A stretch of 64,000 bases of DNA from Gammaproteobacteria bacterium (GCA_024235095.1 JACKNC010000002.1:496001-560000), one strand, 5' to 3'; shown: positions 28,298-37,582, numbered from the stretch's first letter. Numbers and translations are program-made. Notes: generated by a model from the sequence alone, not told the origin.

Positions 28298-28382
28298 AGG
28301 CTGTATTTCTGTACATGACAAAAATTATTTGTTTCTATATTTATAGGGATGATTTAATGAAGTGACTCCATAGGAAATCACT

Positions 28383-29057
28383 ATGTCCATTCGTGATTGG
28401 CCCGATGACGAACGTCCTCGGGAGAAGTTACTGCAACGGGGCGCCGCCGCACTTTCTGATGCTGAACTACTGGCGATTTTTCTACGGGTCGGCGTACCCG
28501 GCCGTAGCGCGGTGGATCTAGCACGCGACATGCTTAAGCAACATGGCGGTCTTCGCCAGCTGCTGGAACTGGATCAGGCCGCATTCTGCGCAACCCCTGG
28601 ATTGGGACCCGCCAAGTTCACGCAATTGCAAGCCGTATTGGAGTTGGCTCGCCGCCACCTGGAAGATACCCTGCAACGAACCGACGCCATTCAAAGCGTG
28701 GCTGATACCCGACGCTATCTGATGGCGAAGATGCGCCATCACCCGCACGAAGTTTTTTCCTGCCTGTTTCTGGATAACAAGCACCGGGTCATTCAGTATG
28801 AAGAGCTGTTTTTCGGAACCATTGACAGTTCCGCCGTGCATCCCCGTCAGGTGGTGAAACGCGCTTTGCACCATAACGCCGCCGCAGTAATCGCGGCTCA
28901 CAACCATCCTTCCGGGATCGCCGAACCGAGCCGGGCCGATGAGGCGATTACTTTGAGATTGAAAGACGCCCTGGCTACAGTTGATGTCCGCTTGTTGGAC
29001 CATGTAGTGGTCGGCGATGGACAGGCCGTATCGCTGGCGGAGCGGGGGGTGTTATAG
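28383..29057 (+). CDS. radC: RadC family JAB1/MPN metalloprotein
   Basis: A 224-residue protein with an N-terminal helix-hairpin-helix part (LEDTLQR region before it) and a C-terminal JAMM domain. The metal-binding motif AAHNHPSGIAEPSRAD is complete. Once called a DNA-repair protein, the family's true function is unsettled; JAMM chemistry suggests hydrolysis. It stands alone between djlA and the patatin gene. The 157 bases after it show no gene. Confidence 0.93.
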   Translation: MSIRDWPDDERPREKLLQRGAAALSDAELLAIFLRVGVPGRSAVDLARDMLKQHGGLRQLLELDQAAFCATPGLGPAKFTQLQAVLELARRHLEDTLQRTDAIQSVADTRRYLMAKMRHHPHEVFSCLFLDNKHRVIQYEELFFGTIDSSAVHPRQVVKRALHHNAAAVIAAHNHPSGIAEPSRADEAITLRLKDALATVDVRLLDHVVVGDGQAVSLAERGVL

Positions 29058-29214
29058 CTTCCGCTCGACTCGTCGGGTGAGCAGAATCAATCTGTTATTT
29101 TTCGCGCAATTTCTCAATAGAAGAATTGACCCCCAGTCGGCTCAAATCCAGCGCTGGAGGTCAGTTCTACATCGCATTTCATGAAAAACCCATCAGAAAT
29201 TTTTCGACAGCCTA

Positions 29215-31455
29215 TCAAAACAGTTTGCCGAGCAACATGTACATCGACGTATTGCCTCCCTCGGCGTAACCACCCGCGAAATAAAAGGGACCCAGTGGGG
29301 TATCCACGCCCAGGAACAGACTGCCCGCCGGAATCAATGAATCAAAGTCGATATCCCGATACTTATTCCACACGCCGCCGACTTCCAGCGATCCGCCCGC
29401 ATAGAGCGGTATGGTAAACGCTGAGGAAGCGCTATCCAGCCGGTACATAAAAATCACCTCGCCAAGCGCAGCGTATTCGCCAGACAGGTGAGCGGGTTGA
29501 TAACCGGACAGATTCAGAAAACCGCCCAACAGAAACAAATTCTGAATGTCCATGTCGCCCGCCAGCCGTCCGGCTAGATAGATGCGGGGAATGATCGAAT
29601 ACTTGCCCCAAGTGTAGGCGTGGGTATAGTTCAAGCGCAGAGTGCTGAGATTCTGGTCGGCGCCGAGAGCGGTCAGCGAATCGCGAAAAGTCAGGTCAGC
29701 AGCATAACCTGAATTGGGGAAACCAATGTTGTCGAGCGTATCTGCTTCCCAGCGCAGCGAGTAACCCGCATCGTCAAACTGTCCCTCATAGTCGGAAGGC
29801 TGACCCAGACGCAGATCGTTGCGACCCCGAGCATAGTGCAATCCCAGGGACAAGCGTCCCCAATGCTTCAGGTTGCGGCCAATGCTGAGGCCCACTTCAT
29901 TGCGATAGATCCGGAAACTGCTGCTTTCTCCATAGATGCCATTAAACAAATCCAGATTGTACTGCTCATAACGCAAATAGGGATCGATGAAATATCCCTG
30001 ATCGGCGTCCAACGGCTGATAGAAATCGCTGAACAGGGCGATATTGCTGCCTAGTTGGATGAAATTGCGCCATTGACCGCCCAGGTCGTTGAGTTCCGAC
30101 ATCATGTAGGCGGCGCTGATATCAAATGTCGAATCGCCCTTGAGATTGGCGCCGAGAAACAACCCGAGCTGCAACGTATCCGTGCCGATATCCTTGGGTA
30201 CAACTTCGACAACCAGGCCGGTTTGACTGTGCTCTTTAACCAGCGTGTAGTTAACCCGCTGGAAGTCGCCCATACCATAAATTTCGTTCAGGTTGCGATT
30301 GAGCTTCTGTGGATCAAGCCGGTCGCCAGGCTTAATCTGCAATTGTTGCTCAATCACTTGATCGGACAGTCGAGAGCCGTTATTAATGCGAATAAAATCG
30401 ATGACTGGTTGATCGGAACCTGGCACCGGCGGCAGGGTGGCGAGGTAAGCCCGATAACCGTCTGGAGAGAGAGATAATCGGTTTAGATCGCTTCTTTTGC
30501 CCTGGGCAGCGATATAACCGAAGCGGAAGGCATCCGAGAAACGATCAAAATCGATGCTGGACACATCCTGAAGATCCGGCGTGATCAAGATATCCTTCTT
30601 TCCCAAGGTCTTGACCTGTTCTATGACATTACGCACGGTCAGGATGGTAGTGAGTTGATTGGTGACCGACAAGACGGAATTCAGTTCACTCGCCGACGCC
30701 AGAGGCGCGCCGACATCCACGGCAATAACGACATCGGGACGGCAGAGTTTTCGGACAACGTCGATGGGCAGATTGTTGGAAACACCGCCATCCACCAGGA
30801 TTTTTCCATCCAGCTCCACCGGCGCCAGGGCGCTGGGGATGGACATACTCGCACGCATCGCCTTCGCCAGTTCGCCAGAACCGAGTACAACCGGTTCGCC
30901 GGTCACCAAATCGGTAGCGACTGCCCGATAGGGAATGCGCAGCTGATCGAAATCATGAATGCTCGCCGCCGGTAGCGACAGCTCTTCCAGCAACAGCAAC
31001 AAATTTTGACCTTCAAGCAGACCTTTGGGCAAGGTGACGCCTTTAGCATTCAAACCTACAGTGGCGTCAATCAGCACCCGCTGCTCCTGTTTCGTGCGAA
31101 AAGGCAGATCCGCGCGCGGCGGACCATCCTTGAAGACTTCCGGCCAGTCGATCTGCGAGAGCGTCTCCTCCATCTGCTCGGGCGTCATGCCTGATGCATA
31201 CAACCCACCGATGATCGAACCCATGCTTGTGCCGGCGATACAATCAATCGGAACGCGCATCTCCTCCAGGGTCTTGAGCACGCCGACATGGGCTATGCCG
31301 CGAGCGCCGCCGCCACCCAGCACCAGCCCAATGTGCAGACGGTCCTTGGCAGCTTCGGCGGTTGCGACAATATTTGGAATCGGCGCAATGCCAAATCCCA
31401 GCAATAAAATGATTACCCAGGGCAATCGGTGAAGGAATAAACTTAAACTGGACAT
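29215..31455 (-). CDS. Patatin-like phospholipase with POTRA and outer-membrane barrel (type Vd autotransporter)
   Basis: A 746-residue protein from the ATG at 31455. It starts with a signal peptide (about 1-35), then a patatin domain with oxyanion loop GGGGARG, nucleophile GTSMGS and the Asp of VDGGVSNN. A POTRA-like domain (DRLDPQKLNRNLNEIYG, about 395-450) and a C-terminal BamA-like barrel follow. This is the PlpD/type Vd layout: the lipase is carried through the outer membrane by its own barrel. Open frame upstream to 31569 uses a TTG start and overlaps the next gene's leader, so it is rejected. Divergent from the WxN-repeat gene. Confidence 0.9.
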   Translation of the reverse strand: MSSLSLFLHRLPWVIILLLGFGIAPIPNIVATAEAAKDRLHIGLVLGGGGARGIAHVGVLKTLEEMRVPIDCIAGTSMGSIIGGLYASGMTPEQMEETLSQIDWPEVFKDGPPRADLPFRTKQEQRVLIDATVGLNAKGVTLPKGLLEGQNLLLLLEELSLPAASIHDFDQLRIPYRAVATDLVTGEPVVLGSGELAKAMRASMSIPSALAPVELDGKILVDGGVSNNLPIDVVRKLCRPDVVIAVDVGAPLASASELNSVLSVTNQLTTILTVRNVIEQVKTLGKKDILITPDLQDVSSIDFDRFSDAFRFGYIAAQGKRSDLNRLSLSPDGYRAYLATLPPVPGSDQPVIDFIRINNGSRLSDQVIEQQLQIKPGDRLDPQKLNRNLNEIYGMGDFQRVNYTLVKEHSQTGLVVEVVPKDIGTDTLQLGLFLGANLKGDSTFDISAAYMMSELNDLGGQWRNFIQLGSNIALFSDFYQPLDADQGYFIDPYLRYEQYNLDLFNGIYGESSSFRIYRNEVGLSIGRNLKHWGRLSLGLHYARGRNDLRLGQPSDYEGQFDDAGYSLRWEADTLDNIGFPNSGYAADLTFRDSLTALGADQNLSTLRLNYTHAYTWGKYSIIPRIYLAGRLAGDMDIQNLFLLGGFLNLSGYQPAHLSGEYAALGEVIFMYRLDSASSAFTIPLYAGGSLEVGGVWNKYRDIDFDSLIPAGSLFLGVDTPLGPFYFAGGYAEGGNTSMYMLLGKLF

Positions 31456-31557
31456 GGGAAGCAACCGCGATGGGCGAAGGTTTGACGGGATATTCAGCGA
31501 AAATTCAGACAGTGTATGCCAAATTTCAATGGCAATATGAAGTAATAGGAGACGGTC

Positions 31558-31935
31558 ATGACTGATCAAGAAAACGATTTCTTACCGAATGAAGCCGAAA
31601 TTGTAGAGCCGGAACTTCGTGAACGCCGAAATTTTCTCGTAGGTCTGGGTAAATGGTCAAAGGCAGTGATCGGCGGCGTGTTGCTGGGTGGGTTACTCGC
31701 CCCTGGGCGTGACGCTGAAGCCGTAGGCTGGGCGAATCGCGATGGTGGCAAGGGCAGTTGGGTGAACTTCCCAGGCGGCTGGGGTTGGGGTCCCGGCTGG
31801 TATAACCGGCGACCGGGCGGCTGGTATAACCGGCGACCGGGCGGCTGGTATAACCGGCGACCGGGCGGCTGGTACAACCGGCGACCGGGCTGGTATAACG
31901 GCCCCGGCTGGGGCGGCAGTTGGTTCAATCGCTAA
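31558..31935 (+). CDS. Putative cyclophane-type RiPP precursor with eight WxN motifs and Tat-like leader
   Basis: A 125-residue protein with no enzyme-like domain. An acidic start is followed by ERRNFLVGLGKW, a twin-arginine-like motif, then a hydrophobic stretch and a possible cleavage at DAEA|V. The rest is Gly/Trp/Tyr/Asn/Arg-rich and has four copies of GWYNRRPG plus WAN, WVN, a fifth WYN and a final WFN. WxN is the aromatic-any-Asn pattern known to be crosslinked by radical SAM enzymes in three-residue cyclophane peptides such as the GRRM/GrrA group. A TAGGAGA lies seven bases before the ATG. The next gene encodes a SPASM-like protein. A structural surface protein is the main alternative. 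Confidence 0.65.
   Translation: MTDQENDFLPNEAEIVEPELRERRNFLVGLGKWSKAVIGGVLLGGLLAPGRDAEAVGWANRDGGKGSWVNFPGGWGWGPGWYNRRPGGWYNRRPGGWYNRRPGGWYNRRPGWYNGPGWGGSWFNR
31795..31890 (+). repeat. Four 24-bp tandem repeats in the precursor gene
   Basis: Four units of 24 bases (beginning GGCTGGTATAACC) run without gaps; only the last differs, by one T-to-C change. Each encodes GWYNRRPG. Such uniform DNA repeats point to recent expansion by slippage or recombination and suggest copy number may vary between strains. Confidence 0.95.
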
Positions 31936-31938
31936 CTC

Positions 31939-32760
31939 ATGCCTATGAATGAATTCATCCATAATATTCCACTGCATTGTCTGCCGCTTGGCTCAAAGGA
32001 ACAGATCATCGTCCGCACCCATGAACCGGCGGCGCTTCCTGCTGCTTTAGCGAGCGAGAATCCTGAACGGGTCATCGCGGTGCAACTACTCTCGTTAGCC
32101 GCTGATTCCGAATCTCTGAACGCCTGGGCGCCGGGTTTGCCGGTAGAACTGGTCATGGCGGATCCGGCTACCGAATTTCCCCTGTTGTACCGCCACACTC
32201 CGTTGCTGGACCAGCACCCGGTGCGCGTGGTTGTCCCCGTTCGACCCGGATTCTTTAACGCGGTTAAAACAGCAGTGGCGCTGGATTTCGCAGTGCAACT
32301 GGACGTGGGGCAGCCTGATCCGGCGTTGATTGAAGAGCTGGCGGCAGTGTTAAAATTTTATCTTCACCAATCGACGGTAGCGCAACCGATTGAGTATTTT
32401 CAGGGAGCGCTGCTCGGCTTTTACCACGAAGAACCGGTGCCGTTATGGGCTATTCTCGATGAAGATCCCCAGTGGCTGCGCTATGTTGCCAATGATGGCG
32501 CAGAGTCGCTGAACGGACGGCTGGCCGGAGCCGGGATCAAGACATTGGCACCCGAGGTCGAGTTGGATGTTTGGATCGAGCAGGTTCTGGCGACACACGA
32601 GGAATGCCGTAACTGCGCGTTTCTCCGCCATTGTGGCGGCTACTTCAAGTGGCCGCGCCGGGATTATGATTGCACCGGAGTTAAACGGTTGTTCAGTGAA
32701 TTACGAGAGGCTGCTAGCGAGTTGCGCCGCGATATCGAAGCAGCTCCGGTTTCGGAATAG
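31939..32760 (+). CDS. SPASM-like cysteine-cluster protein without a radical-SAM core
   Basis: A 273-residue soluble protein starting three bases after the precursor's stop, so the two are almost certainly one operon. Cysteines at about 223, 226, 232 and 245 form CRNCAFLRHCGGYFKWP then YDC, a CX2CX5CX12C pattern like the auxiliary Fe-S region of SPASM domains. The CX3CX2C motif that binds the radical-SAM cluster is absent. The first 200 residues have strand-like hydrophobic blocks (VIAVQLL, PVELVM, VRVVVPV) that could be a degenerate barrel. I read it as a pseudo-rSAM/SPASM partner of a maturase encoded elsewhere. Two starts (31939, 31945) are possible. Confidence 0.6.
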   Translation: MPMNEFIHNIPLHCLPLGSKEQIIVRTHEPAALPAALASENPERVIAVQLLSLAADSESLNAWAPGLPVELVMADPATEFPLLYRHTPLLDQHPVRVVVPVRPGFFNAVKTAVALDFAVQLDVGQPDPALIEELAAVLKFYLHQSTVAQPIEYFQGALLGFYHEEPVPLWAILDEDPQWLRYVANDGAESLNGRLAGAGIKTLAPEVELDVWIEQVLATHEECRNCAFLRHCGGYFKWPRRDYDCTGVKRLFSELREAASELRRDIEAAPVSE

Positions 32761-32807
32761 CAGCGGTCAAATGGTGATCAATTATCAGTGGTCACTCTTG
32801 AGTTGGG

Positions 32808-34427
32808 TTACAACGAGCTACCATCGACCGATGATCTCCGCCACTGTGCCAGTTCTCGGCGCAGCACCTTGCCGTTAGCGGTGCGCGGCAGCGCATCGGT
32901 GAAAATAATCTCACGGGGACATTTATAGGCGGCTAAATGTTCATGGGCGTAGTTCAGCAACGGTGCGGCATCCAGCCCATCCGGCTCATCGGGATCACGC
33001 GGCACAACAAAAGCCGCGATCACGCTGACCTGCTCGCGCACCCGCAATTCGGTCACCGCGACCTCTAAAACCGCCGGATGCTGGCTCAGGCAATGCTCCA
33101 CTTCCAACGGCGACACCCGGTAACCCATCGCATTCATGACATCATCGTTGCGCCCGTGATAGAACATGCAACCGTCCGCATCGAAATGCGCCAGATCACC
33201 GCCGATGAACCAGTCGCCCCGGTATACCAACGCTTCCTCGTCCGGTCGATTCCAGTAACCGAGCATCAAGCCTGGATCGCTGCGATGCACCGCCAGCAGA
33301 CCCATTTCGCCGGGCAACAGTGGTTCATCACCCGCTTCTCGATCGACGGGCAACGCCGCAACGCAACGACCGGGTTGGACTTTGCCCGGACTGCCCGGCC
33401 TAACCGGTGCTTGCGGCGATGAGGAGATATAGGTGGAACACTCACTCATGCCCAGTGCCTCGTACAGTTCTTTACCGGTTACCGCCCGCCACTGTTCCAG
33501 CAGCGCTACGCTCAGCGCCTCGCCCGCGGTCAACCCATGGCGCAAGCTAAACAAGTTAAAGGTGTGCAAATCATTGTATTTCAAAATTTGCCGATACAAC
33601 CCTGGCACGGCGGCAAACAGGGTCGCCTGGAACTGCTCCATTAACACCGGCCAGACCGTGACATCACGCGGTCCGTTGTACAGCACCGTTGTCGCTCCAT
33701 TCGCCCAGGGATCGGTCAGACCTACCCCCAGGGTATAAGTCCAGTTAAACGCCCCGGCATGGAGCATCACATCATTCGAGCGGATGCCATACCAGCCTTG
33801 GTACATAGGCCGCCGTCCCCAAGCGGAACGCTGGGCGTGCAATACCCCTTTGGGCTGGCCGGTGGTGCCAGAGGTATAGATCAGAAAAGCGGGATCATCG
33901 GTGGCAGTGTCTGCATAATCTACGGGTTCGCCCGTGCGCAACGCCGCGATGTCCGCGGGGTGCAGAACCCGAACTCCGGGCGGCGGCGTAATTGCCAGTT
34001 CATCCGACACGGCCAGTAATTGAGCGCCAGAATCCGCCAGCAGGAAATCCGCTTCCTCTTCAGTTAATTGCGCGGAGGAGGGTAACGGTACACAACCAGC
34101 GGCGATGGAGCCGAAAAACAACAAAGCATAATCGCTGGTGTTGCCCATGCGAATCATGACCCGCGCGCCCGGCTCCAGACCCAGACCATGCAACCCCGCG
34201 GCGGTTCGCCGCACTGCATCGTCCAGTTGCCGATACGTCCAGCACTCCGCTTCAACCACCGGCGCATGGGCATCGGACACCACGATGAGCGCCACCTTAT
34301 CCGGGGTCACCTGCACCGCCGCCTCCAGACAGTACCGCGCCATGTTGAACCGCGTGGGCGGTAATTTGCCGGTATAACCCCGTCGACTTTTCACCTCTCC
34401 TCCTCGCCTTTCACCTTTCGCCTTCAT
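32808..34427 (-). CDS. AMP-dependent acyl-CoA synthetase (benzoate-CoA ligase-like)
   Basis: A 539-residue ANL-family ligase that adenylates a carboxylic acid and transfers it to CoA. The P-loop motif YTSGTTGQPKGVLHA, the GMSECSTYISS segment and the hinge GRNDDVMNAMGYRVSP are clear, and the C-terminal catalytic Lys is in RTANGKVLRREL. The substrate is not evident; it resembles benzoate and medium-chain ligases. It begins nine bases after trkH copy 1 on the same strand. A GTG at 34394, behind AGGAGGAGAG, is a good alternative start. Confidence 0.88.
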   Translation of the reverse strand: MKAKGERRGGEVKSRRGYTGKLPPTRFNMARYCLEAAVQVTPDKVALIVVSDAHAPVVEAECWTYRQLDDAVRRTAAGLHGLGLEPGARVMIRMGNTSDYALLFFGSIAAGCVPLPSSAQLTEEEADFLLADSGAQLLAVSDELAITPPPGVRVLHPADIAALRTGEPVDYADTATDDPAFLIYTSGTTGQPKGVLHAQRSAWGRRPMYQGWYGIRSNDVMLHAGAFNWTYTLGVGLTDPWANGATTVLYNGPRDVTVWPVLMEQFQATLFAAVPGLYRQILKYNDLHTFNLFSLRHGLTAGEALSVALLEQWRAVTGKELYEALGMSECSTYISSSPQAPVRPGSPGKVQPGRCVAALPVDREAGDEPLLPGEMGLLAVHRSDPGLMLGYWNRPDEEALVYRGDWFIGGDLAHFDADGCMFYHGRNDDVMNAMGYRVSPLEVEHCLSQHPAVLEVAVTELRVREQVSVIAAFVVPRDPDEPDGLDAAPLLNYAHEHLAAYKCPREIIFTDALPRTANGKVLRRELAQWRRSSVDGSSL

Positions 34428-34435
34428 CCTTCGTT

Positions 34436-36079
34436 TTATTTCCAGAAATCCGGATGGAACAATAACAACACCGGGAACACCTCCAACCGACCGACGATCA
34501 TGGACACGGTCAACAACACAGTCGCGGTGTCGCTGATTGAACTGAAATTCGACGCGGTGCCTCCAAGCCCGACTCCCATGTTATTCAGCCCCGCTGCTGC
34601 GGTGCCAAATGCTGTCACCAGATCCAGGCCCGTCCCCACTAGCGCCAGCGACAGGGCGCAGTAGCAGAAAATATAGAGATAGTAAAATCCCCACACTGCC
34701 TGCATGACCCGATCAGGAATCGGGCGATTACCCAATTTGACGGCGATTTGCGCGGTGGGGCGAATCAGCAACCGGATCTCGCGCACACTCTGTTTATACA
34801 ACAATAGAAAACGGATTGCCTTGATGCCGCCGCAGGTCGATCCAACGCAACCGCCGAAAAAGCTGCCCAACAGCAATAACAAGGCAACGAAAAACGGCCA
34901 GTCCGAATAGCTAGCCGTTGTATGACCATTGCTGGTCACAATGGAAAGACTCTGGAAAAAGCCATGATGAAGCGACTCCCACAGCGGAAATGCGCCGCTG
35001 AAATAGAGGTACGCGCAAGTAACCGCGACAATTCCGCCGATCACGGCCAGGAAAAACCGAAACTCCGCGTCCTGAAACACGACCCGCAGGCTACCGGCGC
35101 GCAAGGCCATAAAGTACAGCGCGAAATTAACTGCGGCGATCAAGGTGAAGATTCCCGAGATCAGTTCAATATTCAGGCTGTGGAAATAGCCGATACTGTC
35201 ATCGTGGGTGGAAAATCCGCCAAGCGCCAAAGTGGAAAAGCTGTGACAAACCGCATCAAACAAGCTCATACCGGCCGCCCAAAACGACAGCGCACAGGCT
35301 ACATTCAAACCGAAGTAGATCACCCAGAGGTTCTTGGCGGTCTCGGTGATGCGCGGCGTCAGTTTCTCATCTTTCATCGGCCCCGGCGTCTCCGCCTTGT
35401 AGAGTTGCATCCCGCCCACCCCCAGCATGGGCAGCAAGGCGACTGCTAATACCACTACCCCCATGCCGCCAAGCAGATTCAGTTGCGCCCGATAGTACAA
35501 AATAGCTTTGGGCAACGCATCGAGACCGGAAAGAATGGTGGCGCCCGTCGTCGTCAAACCGGAAGCGGTTTCAAACACCGCGTCCACCAGACGCATGTGT
35601 GGATGTTCAGCCAACATGAACGGTATCGCGCCCAGGAAGGACAGCAACACCCAAAACGCAACGACCACCACAAAACCATCCCGGTTGCGCAGGTCTGCTT
35701 TGAGCCGGCACACCGGCAACCAACAGAGTAGCCCGAATCCCAGGGTTGCCCCGAGAGTTTCCGCAAAAGGGGTGACTACGTCATAGCCGTCATACCACCA
35801 GGCGACCGCAATGGGCGGCAGCATGGTGGCGCTGAACAAAATCATCAACAACCCTACCATGTATAACGCGGTTTTGAATGGCGCGCGTCGCTGCAAGGTT
35901 TGCTGCGTCTTCCAACCGGCTCTAGCGGGCGTCACTTCTTTTTCATCAAGCAATGCGCCTTCCGTGCCTGGTGGCTGTCCGGCTTCTCTCTCGCTATCAA
36001 GCCTGCTTCCATTACCAGGCTGGTGCGAAGATAAATCTAACCTTGTTCCGTTACGATCCGCCTGATTATTCATGCTCAA
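34436..36079 (-). CDS. trkH: TrkH family potassium uptake protein (copy 1)
   Basis: Potassium-translocating subunit of a Trk system, 547 residues with about ten helices and the pore-loop glycines of the SKT family (TASGLTTTGATIL, GGFSTHDDSIGYF, CGGIKAIRFLLL). It works with a cytoplasmic TrkA, which is not in the window. The first 60 residues are an extra hydrophilic N-terminus. It is very similar along its whole length to the neighbouring copy at 36083, so the pair comes from tandem duplication. Confidence 0.92.
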   Translation of the reverse strand: MSMNNQADRNGTRLDLSSHQPGNGSRLDSEREAGQPPGTEGALLDEKEVTPARAGWKTQQTLQRRAPFKTALYMVGLLMILFSATMLPPIAVAWWYDGYDVVTPFAETLGATLGFGLLCWLPVCRLKADLRNRDGFVVVVAFWVLLSFLGAIPFMLAEHPHMRLVDAVFETASGLTTTGATILSGLDALPKAILYYRAQLNLLGGMGVVVLAVALLPMLGVGGMQLYKAETPGPMKDEKLTPRITETAKNLWVIYFGLNVACALSFWAAGMSLFDAVCHSFSTLALGGFSTHDDSIGYFHSLNIELISGIFTLIAAVNFALYFMALRAGSLRVVFQDAEFRFFLAVIGGIVAVTCAYLYFSGAFPLWESLHHGFFQSLSIVTSNGHTTASYSDWPFFVALLLLLGSFFGGCVGSTCGGIKAIRFLLLYKQSVREIRLLIRPTAQIAVKLGNRPIPDRVMQAVWGFYYLYIFCYCALSLALVGTGLDLVTAFGTAAAGLNNMGVGLGGTASNFSSISDTATVLLTVSMIVGRLEVFPVLLLFHPDFWK

Positions 36080-36082
36080 TAC

Positions 36083-37582
36083 TCAACTCCAAAAGCGCGG
36101 CACAAATAGCAACAACAAGGGAAAGATCTCCAAGCGACCCACCAGCATCGATAACGTCAACAACCAGGTCGCCGTATCATTCAGGGGCGCAAAATTGGAC
36201 GAGGTTTCACCCAACCCAACCCCCATGTTATTCAGACACCCTGCTACTGAGCCAAACGCTGTCACCAAATCCACGCCAGTCGTCGCCAGCGCCAGCGAGA
36301 AAAAGCAGTAACTGAGAATGTACAGAAAATAAAATCCCCATACCGCCTGCATGACCCGATCAGGCATTGGACGGTTGCCAACCTTGACAGTGATTTGCAC
36401 GCTAGGCCGAATAAGTAACTGAATTTCGCGCCAGCTTTGCTTGAACAACAACAGAAAACGGAAGGCTTTGATACCGCCACAGGTCGATCCCACACAACCG
36501 CCAAAGAAACTGCCCAACAACAGCAACAGAGGCACGACAAACGGCCAGTCTCCTGGATAGCCGGCAGTGGTCAAGCCATTGTCAGTGATAATGGAAGCCG
36601 CCTGGAAAAAACCATGATGAATCGAATCCAACAAGGGAAACTTGCCACTGTAATAAAGGTAAAAGCAGGTCGCAGCGATGATGCCCCCCATCACTCCCAT
36701 GCAGAATTTGAATTCGGCATCGCGGAATACGGCTTTGAGACTGCGTGAGCGCCATGCTAAAAAGAACAGAGCGAAGTTAACCGCCGCGACCAGCGAGAAA
36801 ATACCAGAAATCAACTCAATAGCCGAGCTATGAAAATAACCAATGCTAGCGTCGTGGGTGGAAAAGCCGCCCAACGCCAAAGTAGCGAAGCTATGGCAGA
36901 TGGCGTCAAAGAAACTCATGCCCGCTGCCCAAAATGACAGTGTGCAAATCACATTCAGTCCGACATAGATGTACCAGAGATTCTTGGCGGTCTCGGTGAT
37001 GCGCGGCGTCAGTTTCTCATCCTTCATCGGTCCCGGCGTCTCCGCTTTGTAGAGTTGCATCCCACCGATGCCTAACATCGGCAATAAGGCAACCGCCAAC
37101 ACCACGATGCCCATCCCACCCAGGAAATTCAGTTGCGCCCGATAGTACAGAATGGCTTTAGGCAGATCATCAAGACCGGAAAGAATGGTAGCGCCCGTCG
37201 TCGTCAAACCAGAAACAGTTTCAAACACGGCATCCACCAGGTGCATGTGTGGATGTTCAGCCAACATGAACGGTATCGCGCCCAACAAGGAGAGTAGCAC
37301 CCAGAACGCGACGACCACGACAAAACCATCACGGTTGCGTAGATCTACCTTGAATCGGCATACCGGCAACCAACACAACAGGCCCATTGCCAACATTGCT
37401 CCCATCGCCTTCGCGAATGGCGCGACCACTTTGTCACCATCGTACCACCACGCCACCGCGATAGGCGGCAACAAGCTGACGCTGAACAGGATCATTAACA
37501 ACCCGACCATATACAGCACCGCCCTGACCGGCGCCCGTCGCTGAACTGCTGTCCACCCTTGCCCGACAGTTATTGCCTGCAT
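36083..37582 (-). CDS. trkH: TrkH family potassium uptake protein (copy 2)
   Basis: A 499-residue paralogue of the previous gene, three bases upstream of it on the same strand. Same pore signatures (TVSGLTTTGATIL, GGFSTHDASIGYF). It lacks the hydrophilic N-terminal extension. DNA and protein similarity to copy 1 is high but with scattered changes, so both copies have been kept under selection for some time. They may differ in affinity or partner. Confidence 0.92.
   Translation of the reverse strand: MQAITVGQGWTAVQRRAPVRAVLYMVGLLMILFSVSLLPPIAVAWWYDGDKVVAPFAKAMGAMLAMGLLCWLPVCRFKVDLRNRDGFVVVVAFWVLLSLLGAIPFMLAEHPHMHLVDAVFETVSGLTTTGATILSGLDDLPKAILYYRAQLNFLGGMGIVVLAVALLPMLGIGGMQLYKAETPGPMKDEKLTPRITETAKNLWYIYVGLNVICTLSFWAAGMSFFDAICHSFATLALGGFSTHDASIGYFHSSAIELISGIFSLVAAVNFALFFLAWRSRSLKAVFRDAEFKFCMGVMGGIIAATCFYLYYSGKFPLLDSIHHGFFQAASIITDNGLTTAGYPGDWPFVVPLLLLLGSFFGGCVGSTCGGIKAFRFLLLFKQSWREIQLLIRPSVQITVKVGNRPMPDRVMQAVWGFYFLYILSYCFFSLALATTGVDLVTAFGSVAGCLNNMGVGLGETSSNFAPLNDTATWLLTLSMLVGRLEIFPLLLLFVPRFWS

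Noticed and set aside
31795..31890. Short regular repeats as a CRISPR array
   Set aside because: The units are contiguous with no spacers and lie in phase in a coding frame.
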